64,000 nt of DNA from Terriglobia bacterium (GTDB taxonomy: Bacteria; Acidobacteriota; Terriglobia; Acidiferrales; UBA7541), in NCBI GenBank assembly GCA_020072785.1, contig JAIQGG010000005.1, forward strand, positions 118,181-182,180, in the 5' to 3' direction. This document shows, one piece after another, positions 8,248 to 16,215 of this stretch. Position 1 is the first letter of the stretch. Every line of letters begins with the position of its first letter. Both the position numbers and the translations under genes were made by a program. The notes beneath the pieces were generated by a model. That model was not told where the DNA came from. It saw only the letters and a list, made by a program, of their open reading frames with translations, and did no database searches.

Positions 8248-9045
8248 CTATTCATCGCAAATCGGATTTCGCAGCGTGCCCACACCTTCCACGCTGACCT
8301 CCACCACATCGCCGGAGACGACCGCCCCGACTCCCTGGGGTGTGCCGGTGGCGATCAAGTCGCCGGGAAGAAGCGTCATGACCTCGGCAATAAAGCGGAT
8401 GATGGCATCGAGCGGAAAGATTAAATCCCGGGTATTGCCCTGCTGGCGCACTTCCCCATTCACGCGCGTTTCCACGCCCACGCCGGCCCAGGGATCCAGA
8501 TGTTCCGTCACCAGCGGCCCCACTGGACAGAACGTGTCGAAGCCCTTGGCGCGCGCCCATTGCCCGTCAACGTCTTGCAGGTCCCGCGCGCTGAAATCGT
8601 TCAATGCCGTGTAGCCCAGGATATAGGGACGCACGTTCTCGTCTCCGGCCAGTTTGCGGCAGCGCTTCCCGATCACCACGCCCAGTTCTCCTTCGTAATG
8701 CGTGCGCCGGGAGCTTTTCGGGCGAAGAATGGTTTCTCCCGTGGCCAGCAGCGAAGAGGGCGGTTTGAAAAAAATCAGCGGCTGTTTGGGAACTTGATGG
8801 CCCATTTCTACGGCATGCCCGCGATAGTTCCGGCCCACGCAGACGATCTTCGAAGGGCGCACCGGGGCGAGGAGTTTCGCTTCGCTTAGAGGCAGATGGG
8901 CCATATGCCTGGAGGGAACATTTTCCACCCCTCCATTCTCTTCGGGAGCAGCCAGCAGCAAACGGGTAATGACGTCTTTGCCTGCGAGGGTTTCGACGAG
9001 TCCGTACTGAGCCTGGCCTTCGAATTGGAACCGGCAATATTTCAT
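8248..9045 (-). CDS. Fumarylacetoacetate hydrolase-family protein
   Basis: FAH-fold protein (265 aa). The family hydrolyses acylpyruvates, hydrates 2-oxopentenoates, decarboxylates oxaloacetate or dehydrates sugar acids. The metal-binding acidic residues appear in HYEGELGVVIG and in LNDFSARD; the C-terminal LIATGTPQGVG is the family signature. The ATG at 9045 is chosen because GAGGGG lies 5 bases upstream; a GTG two codons earlier would sit on the ribosome binding site. It is the last gene of the minus-strand arm with the altronate-dehydratase-like pair, separated from it by a strong hairpin. A 2-keto-3-deoxy sugar acid step would fit, but that is inference. Confidence 0.9.
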   Translation of the reverse strand: MKYCRFQFEGQAQYGLVETLAGKDVITRLLLAAPEENGGVENVPSRHMAHLPLSEAKLLAPVRPSKIVCVGRNYRGHAVEMGHQVPKQPLIFFKPPSSLLATGETILRPKSSRRTHYEGELGVVIGKRCRKLAGDENVRPYILGYTALNDFSARDLQDVDGQWARAKGFDTFCPVGPLVTEHLDPWAGVGVETRVNGEVRQQGNTRDLIFPLDAIIRFIAEVMTLLPGDLIATGTPQGVGAVVSGDVVEVSVEGVGTLRNPICDE

Positions 9046-9084
9046 GGACACCCCTCACTTGTCGTCAGGACGCAGCCGGAAAAC

Positions 9085-9126
9085 GCGAATTCGGGCGGCG
9101 TCCACGCGGCCGCCGCCCGAATTCGC
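9085..9126 (-). terminator. Perfect 16-bp hairpin between the UxaA-like and FAH-family genes
   Basis: The arms at 9085-9100 and 9111-9126 are perfectly complementary over 16 bp (GCGAATTCGGGCGGCG is the left arm) around a 10-base loop. On the minus strand the stem is followed by CGTTTTCC, a short U-run. It starts 15 bases after the upstream stop codon, so it looks like a partial intrinsic terminator that would lower expression of the FAH-family gene. Confidence 0.6.
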
Positions 9127-9140
9127 CAGAAACAAGGGCT

Positions 9141-10310
9141 TCAGGCGCTCTGGTAGAGCTTGGTGAGCACGAACTCGCGGTGCCCCAGGGCTTCGGCGCA
9201 GGTGAGCCGGCCGTTGCAGGTGCGGATCATGATTTCGATCAGCCGGTCACCGGCCTCGTCGAGCGTCATCTCCCGCCGCAGAATCCCGGAGACGTCCAGG
9301 TCGATATGCTCGCCCATGGTACGCGCGGTCCTGGGATTGGCGGTCAGCTTGATGACCGGCTCGATGGGATTACCGATGACGTTGCCCTGCCCGGTGGGAA
9401 AGAGATGCACCACGAACCCGGCGGCCGACTGCAGGGTTATGCACTCCGCCGCCGCCGAAGAGGTGTCCATGTAATACAGCCCAGCGCCCTTGGCCGGCGC
9501 CTCGGCTGGATTCAGCACGTCGATATACTTCGTCTTTCTGCCGATTTTCGCCAGATTGCCGAAGGCTTTCTCCTCGATGGTCGTCAGGCCGCCCGCGATA
9601 TTCCCTCTCGTCGGCTGCGAGTCCGAAAGGTCGCTGGTCTTATACCGGTTGATGACTTCCTGGTAGGCATCGAAAACCTGCATGAAGCGCTTGCCTACCT
9701 CCGGGGTAGAGGCACGGCTGGCGCAGACCTTCTCGGCTCCGGTGAGTTCGGAAGTTTCCCCGAAGCAGGTGGTGGCGCCCAGCGGATCCAGCTTGTCGAT
9801 CAAATTTCCCACGGTCGGACAGGAAGCTAGGCCCGAAGTGGTGTCGCTCTCCCCGCATTTCACCGAAATGAAGAGTTCCTCGATCGAACAGACTTCGCGC
9901 TGCTTCTCCGAAGCCCACTGCACGAACTCCTTCGCCTTGCGCGAAGCCGAAGCGATAGTGCTGATGTCTCCGTTGCACTCGATCGCAAAACCCGCCACCG
10001 GCTTGCCGGTCTTGGCGATGCCGTCGATGATGCGGCCTGTCCAGCTGGGCTCGATGCCGATGACCACGCAAGCTGCGACGTTCGGATTGGAACCCATCCC
10101 GATCAGCGTGCGAAAGAACAGCTCGAGGTCCTCCCCGAACTGCAGGCGGCCGTAGGCGTGCGGAAGCGCCAAGGCGCCCTTGATATTGTTTGCAACCGCT
10201 TCCGCGGCCGCATTCGAAAGATCATCGAGTGGCAGAATGACAACATGATTGCGGATTCCAACCCGGCCGTTTTCGCGGCGATAGCCAAAAAACTGATAGC
10301 GACCCATCAT
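9141..10310 (-). CDS. Altronate dehydratase-like (UxaA family) large/catalytic polypeptide
   Basis: UxaA-type dehydratase C-terminal part (389 aa), which in altronate/galactarate dehydratases removes water from a sugar acid at an iron-containing site. The diagnostic stretch [19 protein letters not shown] corresponds to the family CGGSD-x-x-SG-x-x-x-NP motif. The C-terminal region [18 protein letters not shown] is also typical. The ATG at 10310 overlaps the stop of the preceding SAF-domain gene as TAATG, so the two halves are co-translated; an in-frame GTG (10316) or the next ATG (10307) are alternatives. In E. coli the two domains are one chain; here they are split. Confidence 0.88.
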   Translation of the reverse strand: MMGRYQFFGYRRENGRVGIRNHVVILPLDDLSNAAAEAVANNIKGALALPHAYGRLQFGEDLELFFRTLIGMGSNPNVAACVVIGIEPSWTGRIIDGIAKTGKPVAGFAIECNGDISTIASASRKAKEFVQWASEKQREVCSIEELFISVKCGESDTTSGLASCPTVGNLIDKLDPLGATTCFGETSELTGAEKVCASRASTPEVGKRFMQVFDAYQEVINRYKTSDLSDSQPTRGNIAGGLTTIEEKAFGNLAKIGRKTKYIDVLNPAEAPAKGAGLYYMDTSSAAAECITLQSAAGFVVHLFPTGQGNVIGNPIEPVIKLTANPRTARTMGEHIDLDVSGILRREMTLDEAGDRLIEIMIRTCNGRLTCAEALGHREFVLTKLYQSA

Positions 10311-10594
10311 TACCACCTTTTCGTCTTGAGATTATGAACGTGCACGTGCCGTCCCTTGCCGACCTCCGCCACAATCCGGCCGACGTCATGGCCGTATTTC
10401 AGGACGGTGTCCCCCGTTTTGAGATCCCGGAGCGCGATCTTGTGGCCCAGAGGCACCGCATCCAGAGCCTGGAGCGTAATCGTCTCGTTGGTCTCCATGA
10501 TCCAGCCGGTTACATCCTTGCCCGGCTGCACATCTTCCACAACCACGACGCCGACCGTATCGGCCTTGTCGTGAACGATAAAGTGAGTGGCCAT
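10310..10594 (-). CDS. UxaA-family SAF-domain subunit (altronate dehydratase small part)
   Basis: A 94-residue protein equal to the N-terminal SAF domain of altronate/galactarate dehydratases. It contains the family stretch [16 protein letters not shown] and ends with [14 protein letters not shown], the usual HVHNLKT hinge motif. It presumably pairs with the product of the next gene, with which it shares a TAATG junction. GGAGAAAAGC precedes the start. Known two-gene arrangements include (2R)-sulfolactate and L-altronate/D-tagaturonate-type dehydratases, so the substrate is a hydroxy- or sugar acid, not certainly altronate. Confidence 0.88.
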   Translation of the reverse strand: MATHFIVHDKADTVGVVVVEDVQPGKDVTGWIMETNETITLQALDAVPLGHKIALRDLKTGDTVLKYGHDVGRIVAEVGKGRHVHVHNLKTKRW

Positions 10595-10636
10595 GCTTTT
10601 CTCCTGAATAAATTCGTAAAACGGTCGCCGGCCCGG

Positions 10637-11359
10637 TCAGCGGCCTTCGGTGCTGGCCAGCAGGCGCATGATTTCGGTGGCGGCTTTGGTCGCCTCATCC
10701 CGCATGAGTTTCTCGGCAAGCTCCGCTTGGCGCTTCTTGATGGCCTCCAGCATGCTGCGCAACCCTCCGATGCTCTCTTTCCAGCGCTCCGCGGTGCGCT
10801 TGGGATGCCCCAGGCCCAGGGCGCGCCAGCGCCAGATGCGCACGTGCAGCGTGCCGATCATGGAGGAAAGCGTCTCGCTCCCCGCCCCTTCAAACAGGAC
10901 GTCGTAAAAAATGTTCTTGCTTGCCAGGATCTGCGCGGGATCGCCGCTCTTGTAGGCCTTCTCCGTGGCGTTGAGCTCCTGCTCCAACTTTTCCACCTGC
11001 GCTGCGTCCGCATTCTGGACGAACAAGCGGGCCGCCAATCCCTCGAGCACGGCGCGGATGGCATAGAGATCTTTGGCTTCCGCTAACGTGAGTTCGCGCA
11101 CCACCGGTCCCTTGTTGGGAATGATGGCGATCAGCCCTTCGGTTTCCAATTGGCGCAGTGCTTCGCGGATGACCGTGCGGGAGACCCCCATCATGCTGAT
11201 GAGTTCACGCTCGACAAGGCGCGAGCCAGGCGCCAGGCGCCCGGAGATGATAGACTGGCGCAGTTCATCCAGAACTTGCCGGCGCAAGGGCGCGGCAAGC
11301 TTGCGAATCACCGGAAGAACCGCCCCGGTAGCGGCTATAATGCTTGACTGTCGCATCAT
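10637..11359 (-). CDS. FadR-subfamily GntR regulator lacking the usual FCD metal ligands
   Basis: A 240-residue regulator with a winged helix (SRLVERELISMMGVSRTVIREALRQLE) and an FCD-type helical C-terminal domain. Unlike the regulator at 5751-6476, the expected D-x3-H and two further His residues of the FCD site are absent; the equivalent region reads SKNIFYDVLFEG. It may therefore bind its ligand without a metal. It starts ATGATG at 11359-11354, inside the inverted repeat CATCATAC-n9-GTATGATG, which suggests autorepression. It is divergent from the Gfo/Idh gene and is followed by the UxaA-like pair. Confidence 0.88.
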   Translation of the reverse strand: MMRQSSIIAATGAVLPVIRKLAAPLRRQVLDELRQSIISGRLAPGSRLVERELISMMGVSRTVIREALRQLETEGLIAIIPNKGPVVRELTLAEAKDLYAIRAVLEGLAARLFVQNADAAQVEKLEQELNATEKAYKSGDPAQILASKNIFYDVLFEGAGSETLSSMIGTLHVRIWRWRALGLGHPKRTAERWKESIGGLRSMLEAIKKRQAELAEKLMRDEATKAATEIMRLLASTEGR

Positions 11360-11378
11360 ACCGTACTATCGTATGATG
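11354..11378. promoter_or_regulatory. Inverted-repeat operator between divergent GntR and Gfo/Idh genes
   Basis: CATCATAC (11354-11361) and GTATGATG (11371-11378) are perfect 8-bp inverted repeats separated by 9 bp. The left arm contains the two first codons of the GntR gene. The site is in the only intergenic space between the two catabolic arms, so binding here could control both. I did not find a second copy in the window. Confidence 0.6.
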
Positions 11379-11447
11379 AGTTGCTGTGGATTGCAACTGT
11401 TTCTTGTGACCGTCATTCGCGTTTTTATATCCGCTGAAAGGGCAGGC

Positions 11448-12515
11448 ATGAGCTCTACTCCAGTCAAAGTCGGCATCGTCGGGCTCGGTCGCTGGGCCAA
11501 AGTACTTACCCGCGCTGCCAGCACATCCCAGCAACTAAAAATCGTTGCCGGTTTCAGCCGCTCCGAAGAAAAGCGTCTGGCCTTCCAGCAGGAAATGGGC
11601 GTTCCCGCGGCCCCGGACATGAATTCCCTGCTCTCGAACCCCGAGATCAAAGGTGTCATTCTCACCGTCCCCAACGAACAGCACCTGCCCGTTGCGACCG
11701 AGGTAGCCAAGGCCGGCAAGCACGTGTACACCGAGAAACCCATCGCCAGCACCCTCGAAGACGGTCTGGAGATCGCCGCCCTGCAGCAGAAATACGGTAT
11801 CACCGTTACCGTGGGTCATAGCGCACGGCTGATGGCCGGCATGCGCAAGATCCGCGAAGCCATCGACAGCGGCGAGCTGGGCCGCCTGGCCTTTCTCGAA
11901 GCCAATTTTTCCAACGAGCGCGCCCTGGAGCTGACGCCGAAAACCTGGCGCTGGTACAAGGCCAAGGCGCCCGGCGGACCCTTGTCCCAGTTGGCGATCC
12001 ACATGTTCGACGTGCTGCACTATCTCGGCGGTGAAATCACCGAGGCCAGCTCCATGGCCTCCAAGCTTTCGCCGGTCGGCGCGGAAGTGGACGATCAGTC
12101 CATGACGCTGCTCAAGTTCAGCGATGGCAAGGTCGGCTATGTGGGTTCCTGCTGGACCTCCCCCGGCGTCTTCGCCGTGCGCGTCTTCGGTTCCAAGGGC
12201 CTGATGCATTATGAGATCGACTTCGGCACCTGGGATACCCCGGACAAACTGCACGAGACCTCGACCCTCTACATCCAGCGCGGCAAGGACGGCTACGCCA
12301 AGCGTCAGGAGCTGAAGGTCCCGCAGAGCGATATGTTTCGGACGGAGCTGGAAATGTTTGCGGAAAGCTGCCGCAGCGGAAAGCCGGGCGAACTTACCGC
12401 GGAGAACGGCAATATCGCCGTCGCTGTCGTCAATGCCGCCCTGCGCTCGCTTGAAAAGAACGGCCAGTACGTGCGCGTCGCCGACATCCTCGCAGAAGCG
12501 CGCAAGAGCCGCTGA
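11448..12515 (+). CDS. Gfo/Idh/MocA-family NAD(P)-dependent oxidoreductase
   Basis: Sugar-type dehydrogenase (355 aa). The Rossmann motif GIVGLGRWA is at 9-17 and the family EKP motif, whose Lys is catalytic, at 96-98 (YTEKPIA). The C-terminal alpha/beta domain follows. These enzymes oxidise or reduce hydroxyls of sugars, inositols or related acids. The start at 11448 has an AAAGGG upstream; the reading frame is open further upstream but without ribosome binding site support. It is first in a five-gene plus-strand operon with the creatininase-family enzyme, cupin, D-2-hydroxyacid dehydrogenase and DctA. Confidence 0.92.
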   Translation: MSSTPVKVGIVGLGRWAKVLTRAASTSQQLKIVAGFSRSEEKRLAFQQEMGVPAAPDMNSLLSNPEIKGVILTVPNEQHLPVATEVAKAGKHVYTEKPIASTLEDGLEIAALQQKYGITVTVGHSARLMAGMRKIREAIDSGELGRLAFLEANFSNERALELTPKTWRWYKAKAPGGPLSQLAIHMFDVLHYLGGEITEASSMASKLSPVGAEVDDQSMTLLKFSDGKVGYVGSCWTSPGVFAVRVFGSKGLMHYEIDFGTWDTPDKLHETSTLYIQRGKDGYAKRQELKVPQSDMFRTELEMFAESCRSGKPGELTAENGNIAVAVVNAALRSLEKNGQYVRVADILAEARKSR

Positions 12516-12529
12516 TAGGAGCCGTCCCT

Positions 12530-13321
12530 GTGCCGAGCCGCTACTTCATCGACCTGACGCAGCCGGAAATCGCCGCGCAGTTCAAGCGTCACCCGCTCGT
12601 GATTCTACCGGCCGGCAGCGTCGAACAGCACGGCCCGCATCTGCCAACCGGCACCGACACCTATGCCGCGCAGGTGATCGGCCATGCCGTGGCGGAACGC
12701 ATGGACGGTGTGGTGTTGCCCGGCACTCCCCTGGGCGTCACCCCGATGCACATGCCGTACGAGGGCACGATCACGCTTTCGCCGGACACCTACATGCGCG
12801 TGGTCACCGAAACCTGTGTCTCCACGGCCAGGCACGGCGCGAAATATCTGCTGATTCTCAACTGGCACGAAGGCAACATCTCTTCTCTGGGCATCGCCGC
12901 CGAAGCCCTGCACCGCGAGCATGGCATGACCGTGCTTACCGTGCAGGCCTGCTACGTCGCGGCGGAGATGTTCGGTCCCGAATGCAATGGCCTGACCCAT
13001 GGCGGCGAGATCGAAGCGCTTGCCGTCCTCGCTTACCGCCCGGATCTCGTGCATCTCGACCGCATTGATTATTCCTCCGACGCGCAGCAGGCCAGCAAGA
13101 TGGACAAGCTGCGCCGCACGAGCAGCTATCAGCCGGTTTTGACCGATATCCGTTCCATCGCGCCGACCGGCTGGTACGGCAGCCCGCAGCACGCCACGGC
13201 GGAAAAGGGCGTGCGCATGCTCCATGCTATCGCCGGCGCCATCGCCAGGGAAGCCACCGAGATCTTCCGGCAACTGGACCTGGTCCAGGGCGGCGTCGCC
13301 GAAATCAAGCAGTTGCGGTAA
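12530..13321 (+). CDS. Creatininase-family metal-dependent hydrolase
   Basis: Creatininase-fold enzyme (263 aa). Metal ligand motifs are intact: E32-Q-H34-G-P-H37...D43, N-W-H113-E114-G-N and THGGE (H157, E160). The family opens cyclic amides (creatinine) and formamides and includes the mycofactocin maturase MftE; in sugar-acid operons members may act as lactonases or amidases. A GTG start with AGGAG upstream lies 14 bp after the dehydrogenase gene. Creatinine itself is an unlikely substrate here, since nothing else for creatinine is nearby; a cyclic intermediate of the operon's pathway is my inference. Confidence 0.88.
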   Translation: MPSRYFIDLTQPEIAAQFKRHPLVILPAGSVEQHGPHLPTGTDTYAAQVIGHAVAERMDGVVLPGTPLGVTPMHMPYEGTITLSPDTYMRVVTETCVSTARHGAKYLLILNWHEGNISSLGIAAEALHREHGMTVLTVQACYVAAEMFGPECNGLTHGGEIEALAVLAYRPDLVHLDRIDYSSDAQQASKMDKLRRTSSYQPVLTDIRSIAPTGWYGSPQHATAEKGVRMLHAIAGAIAREATEIFRQLDLVQGGVAEIKQLR

Positions 13322-13329
13322 GGACAGGC

Positions 13330-13728
13330 ATGGCGCGCGTGTTCACGCAAGCGGAAGCAAAACGGCTCGGCCTCGCCGGGCGCAAGTCCCTGGAGATCGT
13401 CTCCGGCGCGCAAGGCGCGCGCGGCGTGACTCTCCGGCTCGTCGAGATTCCCGTATCCGGGCTGGAGGAGACGGCTCGCGGCCCGCATCAGCATAGCGAT
13501 TTCGAGGAATGTATCTTCGTGCTTTCCGGCCAGGGCACGACCTTTGCGGAAAGCGGCGAGTTTCCGCTCCTGCCCGGGGACACCATTCTGATGCCTCCCG
13601 GGGAAAAGCACGTGACACGCAATACCGGCACGGAACCGCTTCGCCTCCTGTGTTTCTTTCCGGTTGCCGATATCACCGGCGGCACCCACGAACGCCCGGT
13701 CCCTCCCCAGGCGGCGAAAAAACCATGA
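13330..13728 (+). CDS. Small cupin-domain protein
   Basis: A single-domain cupin (132 aa) with metal-binding motif 1 H53-x-H55-x3-E59 (PHQHSDFEE) and motif 2 His94 (PPGEKHV) preceded by LPGDTILMP. Such proteins act as isomerases, epimerases, dioxygenases or sensors. It follows the creatininase-family gene by 8 bp and shares an ATGA overlap with the next gene. A role in isomerising a sugar-acid intermediate is possible but unproven. Confidence 0.85.
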   Translation: MARVFTQAEAKRLGLAGRKSLEIVSGAQGARGVTLRLVEIPVSGLEETARGPHQHSDFEECIFVLSGQGTTFAESGEFPLLPGDTILMPPGEKHVTRNTGTEPLRLLCFFPVADITGGTHERPVPPQAAKKP

Positions 13729-14705
13729 CCATTGACGTCCTCTGTTTGCGCCCCCTGGCCGACTTCGAACGCGTGGGCGTGCTGCCCCCGCCGCCGCTCC
13801 GCGTCGCCTACCGCTCCTTGAACGACGCCGATGTGCCGGCGCTGATGCAGTCCGCCCGCGCGCTGGTGATTCCCGCGGTCGGCCCGCCGATTCCCCCTGC
13901 GCTATTCGAAGGCACGGCCCTGAAACTTGTGCAGGTCACCGGCGCGGGGCTCGACCGCCTCGACCAGGCCACGCTCAAGCGCCTGGGCATTCCGGTGGCC
14001 AATGTCCCCGGCGGCAGCAATGGCGCCGTGGCGGAATACGCGGTCACCACCGCTTCCCTTCTTCTGCGCCGTTTTGTCTGGGCCGATGCCGAAATCCGCA
14101 GCGGAAACTACGCCGCTTACCGCGCACGGCTGCTGGCCGCCAACGTCGCCGGCCTCGACGGCCTGCTCGTCGGGGTAGTCGGCCTGGGCATTATCGGGCT
14201 GGCGGTGGCCCAGCGATTTCACGCCATGGGCTGCCGCATCTGCTATTTCGATCCTGCGCCCCGCGACCCGCAGGCCGCCCAGGCGCTCGCGGCGCAGTCG
14301 CTTTCTCTCGATGAGTTGCTGAAAACCGCGGACGTGGTCACCCTGCACGTGCCGCTGCTCCCCGCGACTCAGGGGCTCATTGGCGACCGCCAGCTCGCGG
14401 AGATGAAACCGGGAGCGGTGCTGATTCAAGCCTCGCGTGGCGGCATCATCGACGAAGCCGCTCTTGCCAGGCATCTCCAGACCGGGCATATTGGCGGCGC
14501 CGCCATCGACGTCTACTCGAGCGAACCGCCGGCAGCCGGCCATCCGCTGCTCACGCTCCAGGGAGACGCCGCGCGGCGGCTCGTCTTCACGCCGCACATC
14601 GCCGGCGTCACGCGCCAGGCCACCACATTTTTGTGCCGCTCCGCCTGGCGCAATATCCAGCGCGTGCTCCTCGAAAACGAGCCGCCGCTGGACCGCGCCT
14701 ACTGA
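13725..14705 (+). CDS. D-2-hydroxyacid dehydrogenase (NAD-dependent)
   Basis: D-isomer-specific 2-hydroxyacid dehydrogenase (326 aa). The Rossmann motif GVVGLGIIG is at 150-158, with D176 ending beta2, indicating NAD rather than NADP. The catalytic triad of the family is visible: R238 (ASRGGIID), E267 (YSSEPP) and H291 (TPHIAG). It would interconvert a D-2-hydroxyacid and a 2-oxoacid, which suits the hydroxy-acid theme of the operon. ATGA overlap with the cupin gene; DctA follows after 66 bp. Confidence 0.92.
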   Translation: MTIDVLCLRPLADFERVGVLPPPPLRVAYRSLNDADVPALMQSARALVIPAVGPPIPPALFEGTALKLVQVTGAGLDRLDQATLKRLGIPVANVPGGSNGAVAEYAVTTASLLLRRFVWADAEIRSGNYAAYRARLLAANVAGLDGLLVGVVGLGIIGLAVAQRFHAMGCRICYFDPAPRDPQAAQALAAQSLSLDELLKTADVVTLHVPLLPATQGLIGDRQLAEMKPGAVLIQASRGGIIDEAALARHLQTGHIGGAAIDVYSSEPPAAGHPLLTLQGDAARRLVFTPHIAGVTRQATTFLCRSAWRNIQRVLLENEPPLDRAY

Positions 14706-14771
14706 CGGCGGAAGCGGAACGATTTTCAGTTTTTAAAGTGCCCCACGCGACTCGTGGGAGAAGGGGGATTC

Positions 14772-16082
14772 ATGCCACAGCGCCGGCCCTGGTACGCCAC
14801 TCTCTATGTGCAGGTCCTCATCGCCATTGTCGCCGGCATTTTCATCGGCCGCTTTTTCCCGAAGGCCGGCATAGCGCTCAAGCCCCTGGGCGACGGATTC
14901 GTCTCGCTCATCCGTATGATGATCGCCCCGGTGATCTTCTGCGTTGTAGTGCAGGGCATTGCCTCGATGAGCGACCTAAAGAAGGTCGGCACGGTCGGCG
15001 TCAAGGCCCTCGTCTATTTCGAAGTGGTCTCAACCCTGGCGCTGATCGTCGGCATCCTGGTCGCCGAGGTTCTGCACCCTGGCAGTGGCCTCAACATCGA
15101 CCCCGCCACCCTTGATCCCAAAACGGCCGCGGGCTTCGTCACCCACGCCAAGGAGGCTGGCTTCATTGCCTTCCTCCTGGGATTTATCCCTCGCACCTTC
15201 GTGGATGCCCTGGCCGGCGGCGCCGTCCCGCAGGTTCTCCTGATCTCCATCTTGACCGGCTTCGCCATCTCCCGCATGGGCGAAGCTGGCCAGCGCGCCA
15301 CGCGCGCCATTGAGCTCGCCAACAAGGTCGTTTTTGGAATCATCCGCATCATTGTGAAGGCCGCTCCCCTCGGCGCACTCGGCGGCATGGCCTTCACCGT
15401 CGGCAGCTACGGTCTCAACTCCCTGTCCAGCCTCCTCAAGCTGATCGGAACGTTTTATCTCACCAGTATCTTGTTCATCGTGATCGTCTTCGGAGCTATC
15501 GCCTACGGGGTCGGCTTTTCCATTTTTCGCTTCCTCGCCTTCATCAAGGACGAGCTTCTCATTGTTCTCGGCACCAGTTCGTCCGAGACCGTGCTCCCGG
15601 ACATGATGCAAAAGCTGGAACGCCTGGGCGCCTCGCGCTCCGTCGTCGGTCTGGTCTTTCCGACGGGCTACGTTTTCAATACCGACGGCACCAACATCTA
15701 TCTCACGCTCGCCGTGCTTTTCCTGGCCCAGGCCACCAACACGCATCTCTCGCTGGCACAGGAAGGCGCCATCCTGCTCTTCGCCCTGATCGCCTCGAAG
15801 GGCGGCTCCGGCGTGACCGGCACCGGATTTGTTACCCTGGCCGCCATCCTCGCCGCAGTCCCCTCCATCCCCGTCCAGTCCCTGGCTATTTTGCTCGGCG
15901 TCGAAAAGTTCATGAGCGAATGCCGCGCCTTGACCAATGTCGTCGGAAACGGCGTCGCTACGCTGGTCGTCAGCCGCTGGGAAGGCGAACTCGACGTCCC
16001 CAGGATGCGCGCGATCATGGCCAACTCGGCGGATGCGCCGTCGGCGAATAATGGAGCATCCTCCGCCACCGGTCATTCCTAG
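14772..16082 (+). CDS. DctA-type dicarboxylate:cation symporter (copy 1)
   Basis: Secondary transporter of the DAACS family (436 aa) with about eight membrane segments and two re-entrant loops. The serine-rich hairpin reads [10 protein letters not shown] and the substrate helix [17 protein letters not shown]. It imports C4-dicarboxylates or related acids with H+ or Na+. The ATG at 14772 is preferred over 14754 because AAGGGGGA lies just upstream of it. It is the last gene of the Gfo/Idh operon and so probably imports its substrate. A paralogue lies at 50590-51894. Confidence 0.92.
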   Translation: MPQRRPWYATLYVQVLIAIVAGIFIGRFFPKAGIALKPLGDGFVSLIRMMIAPVIFCVVVQGIASMSDLKKVGTVGVKALVYFEVVSTLALIVGILVAEVLHPGSGLNIDPATLDPKTAAGFVTHAKEAGFIAFLLGFIPRTFVDALAGGAVPQVLLISILTGFAISRMGEAGQRATRAIELANKVVFGIIRIIVKAAPLGALGGMAFTVGSYGLNSLSSLLKLIGTFYLTSILFIVIVFGAIAYGVGFSIFRFLAFIKDELLIVLGTSSSETVLPDMMQKLERLGASRSVVGLVFPTGYVFNTDGTNIYLTLAVLFLAQATNTHLSLAQEGAILLFALIASKGGSGVTGTGFVTLAAILAAVPSIPVQSLAILLGVEKFMSECRALTNVVGNGVATLVVSRWEGELDVPRMRAIMANSADAPSANNGASSATGHS

Positions 16083-16102
16083 ACAGGGGATCCTAGAGAA
16101 CG

Positions 16103-16123
16103 GCAGGCATAGCCACTGCCTGT
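16103..16123. terminator. Weak hairpin between convergent genes
   Basis: CAGGCA (16104-16109) pairs with TGCCTG (16117-16122), extendable by a G-U pair. It lies between the ends of the plus-strand DctA gene and the minus-strand molybdenum hydroxylase. No clear U-run is present, so the call is tentative. Confidence 0.25.
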
Positions 16124-16215
16124 ATCTGCAGCCCTCGAGGGTGTGATTCTTTGCGGAGTTTTGCCAGAGCCCGCCGCAGGACTCGGAAAGACATCTATGC
16201 GGTATGCGCTGGAGA

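Noticed and set aside
12530..13321. Creatinine degradation, suggested by the creatininase family.
   Set aside because: No creatinase or sarcosine oxidase accompanies it; the nearby M24 protein is in another operon with 2-oxoacid dehydrogenase genes.
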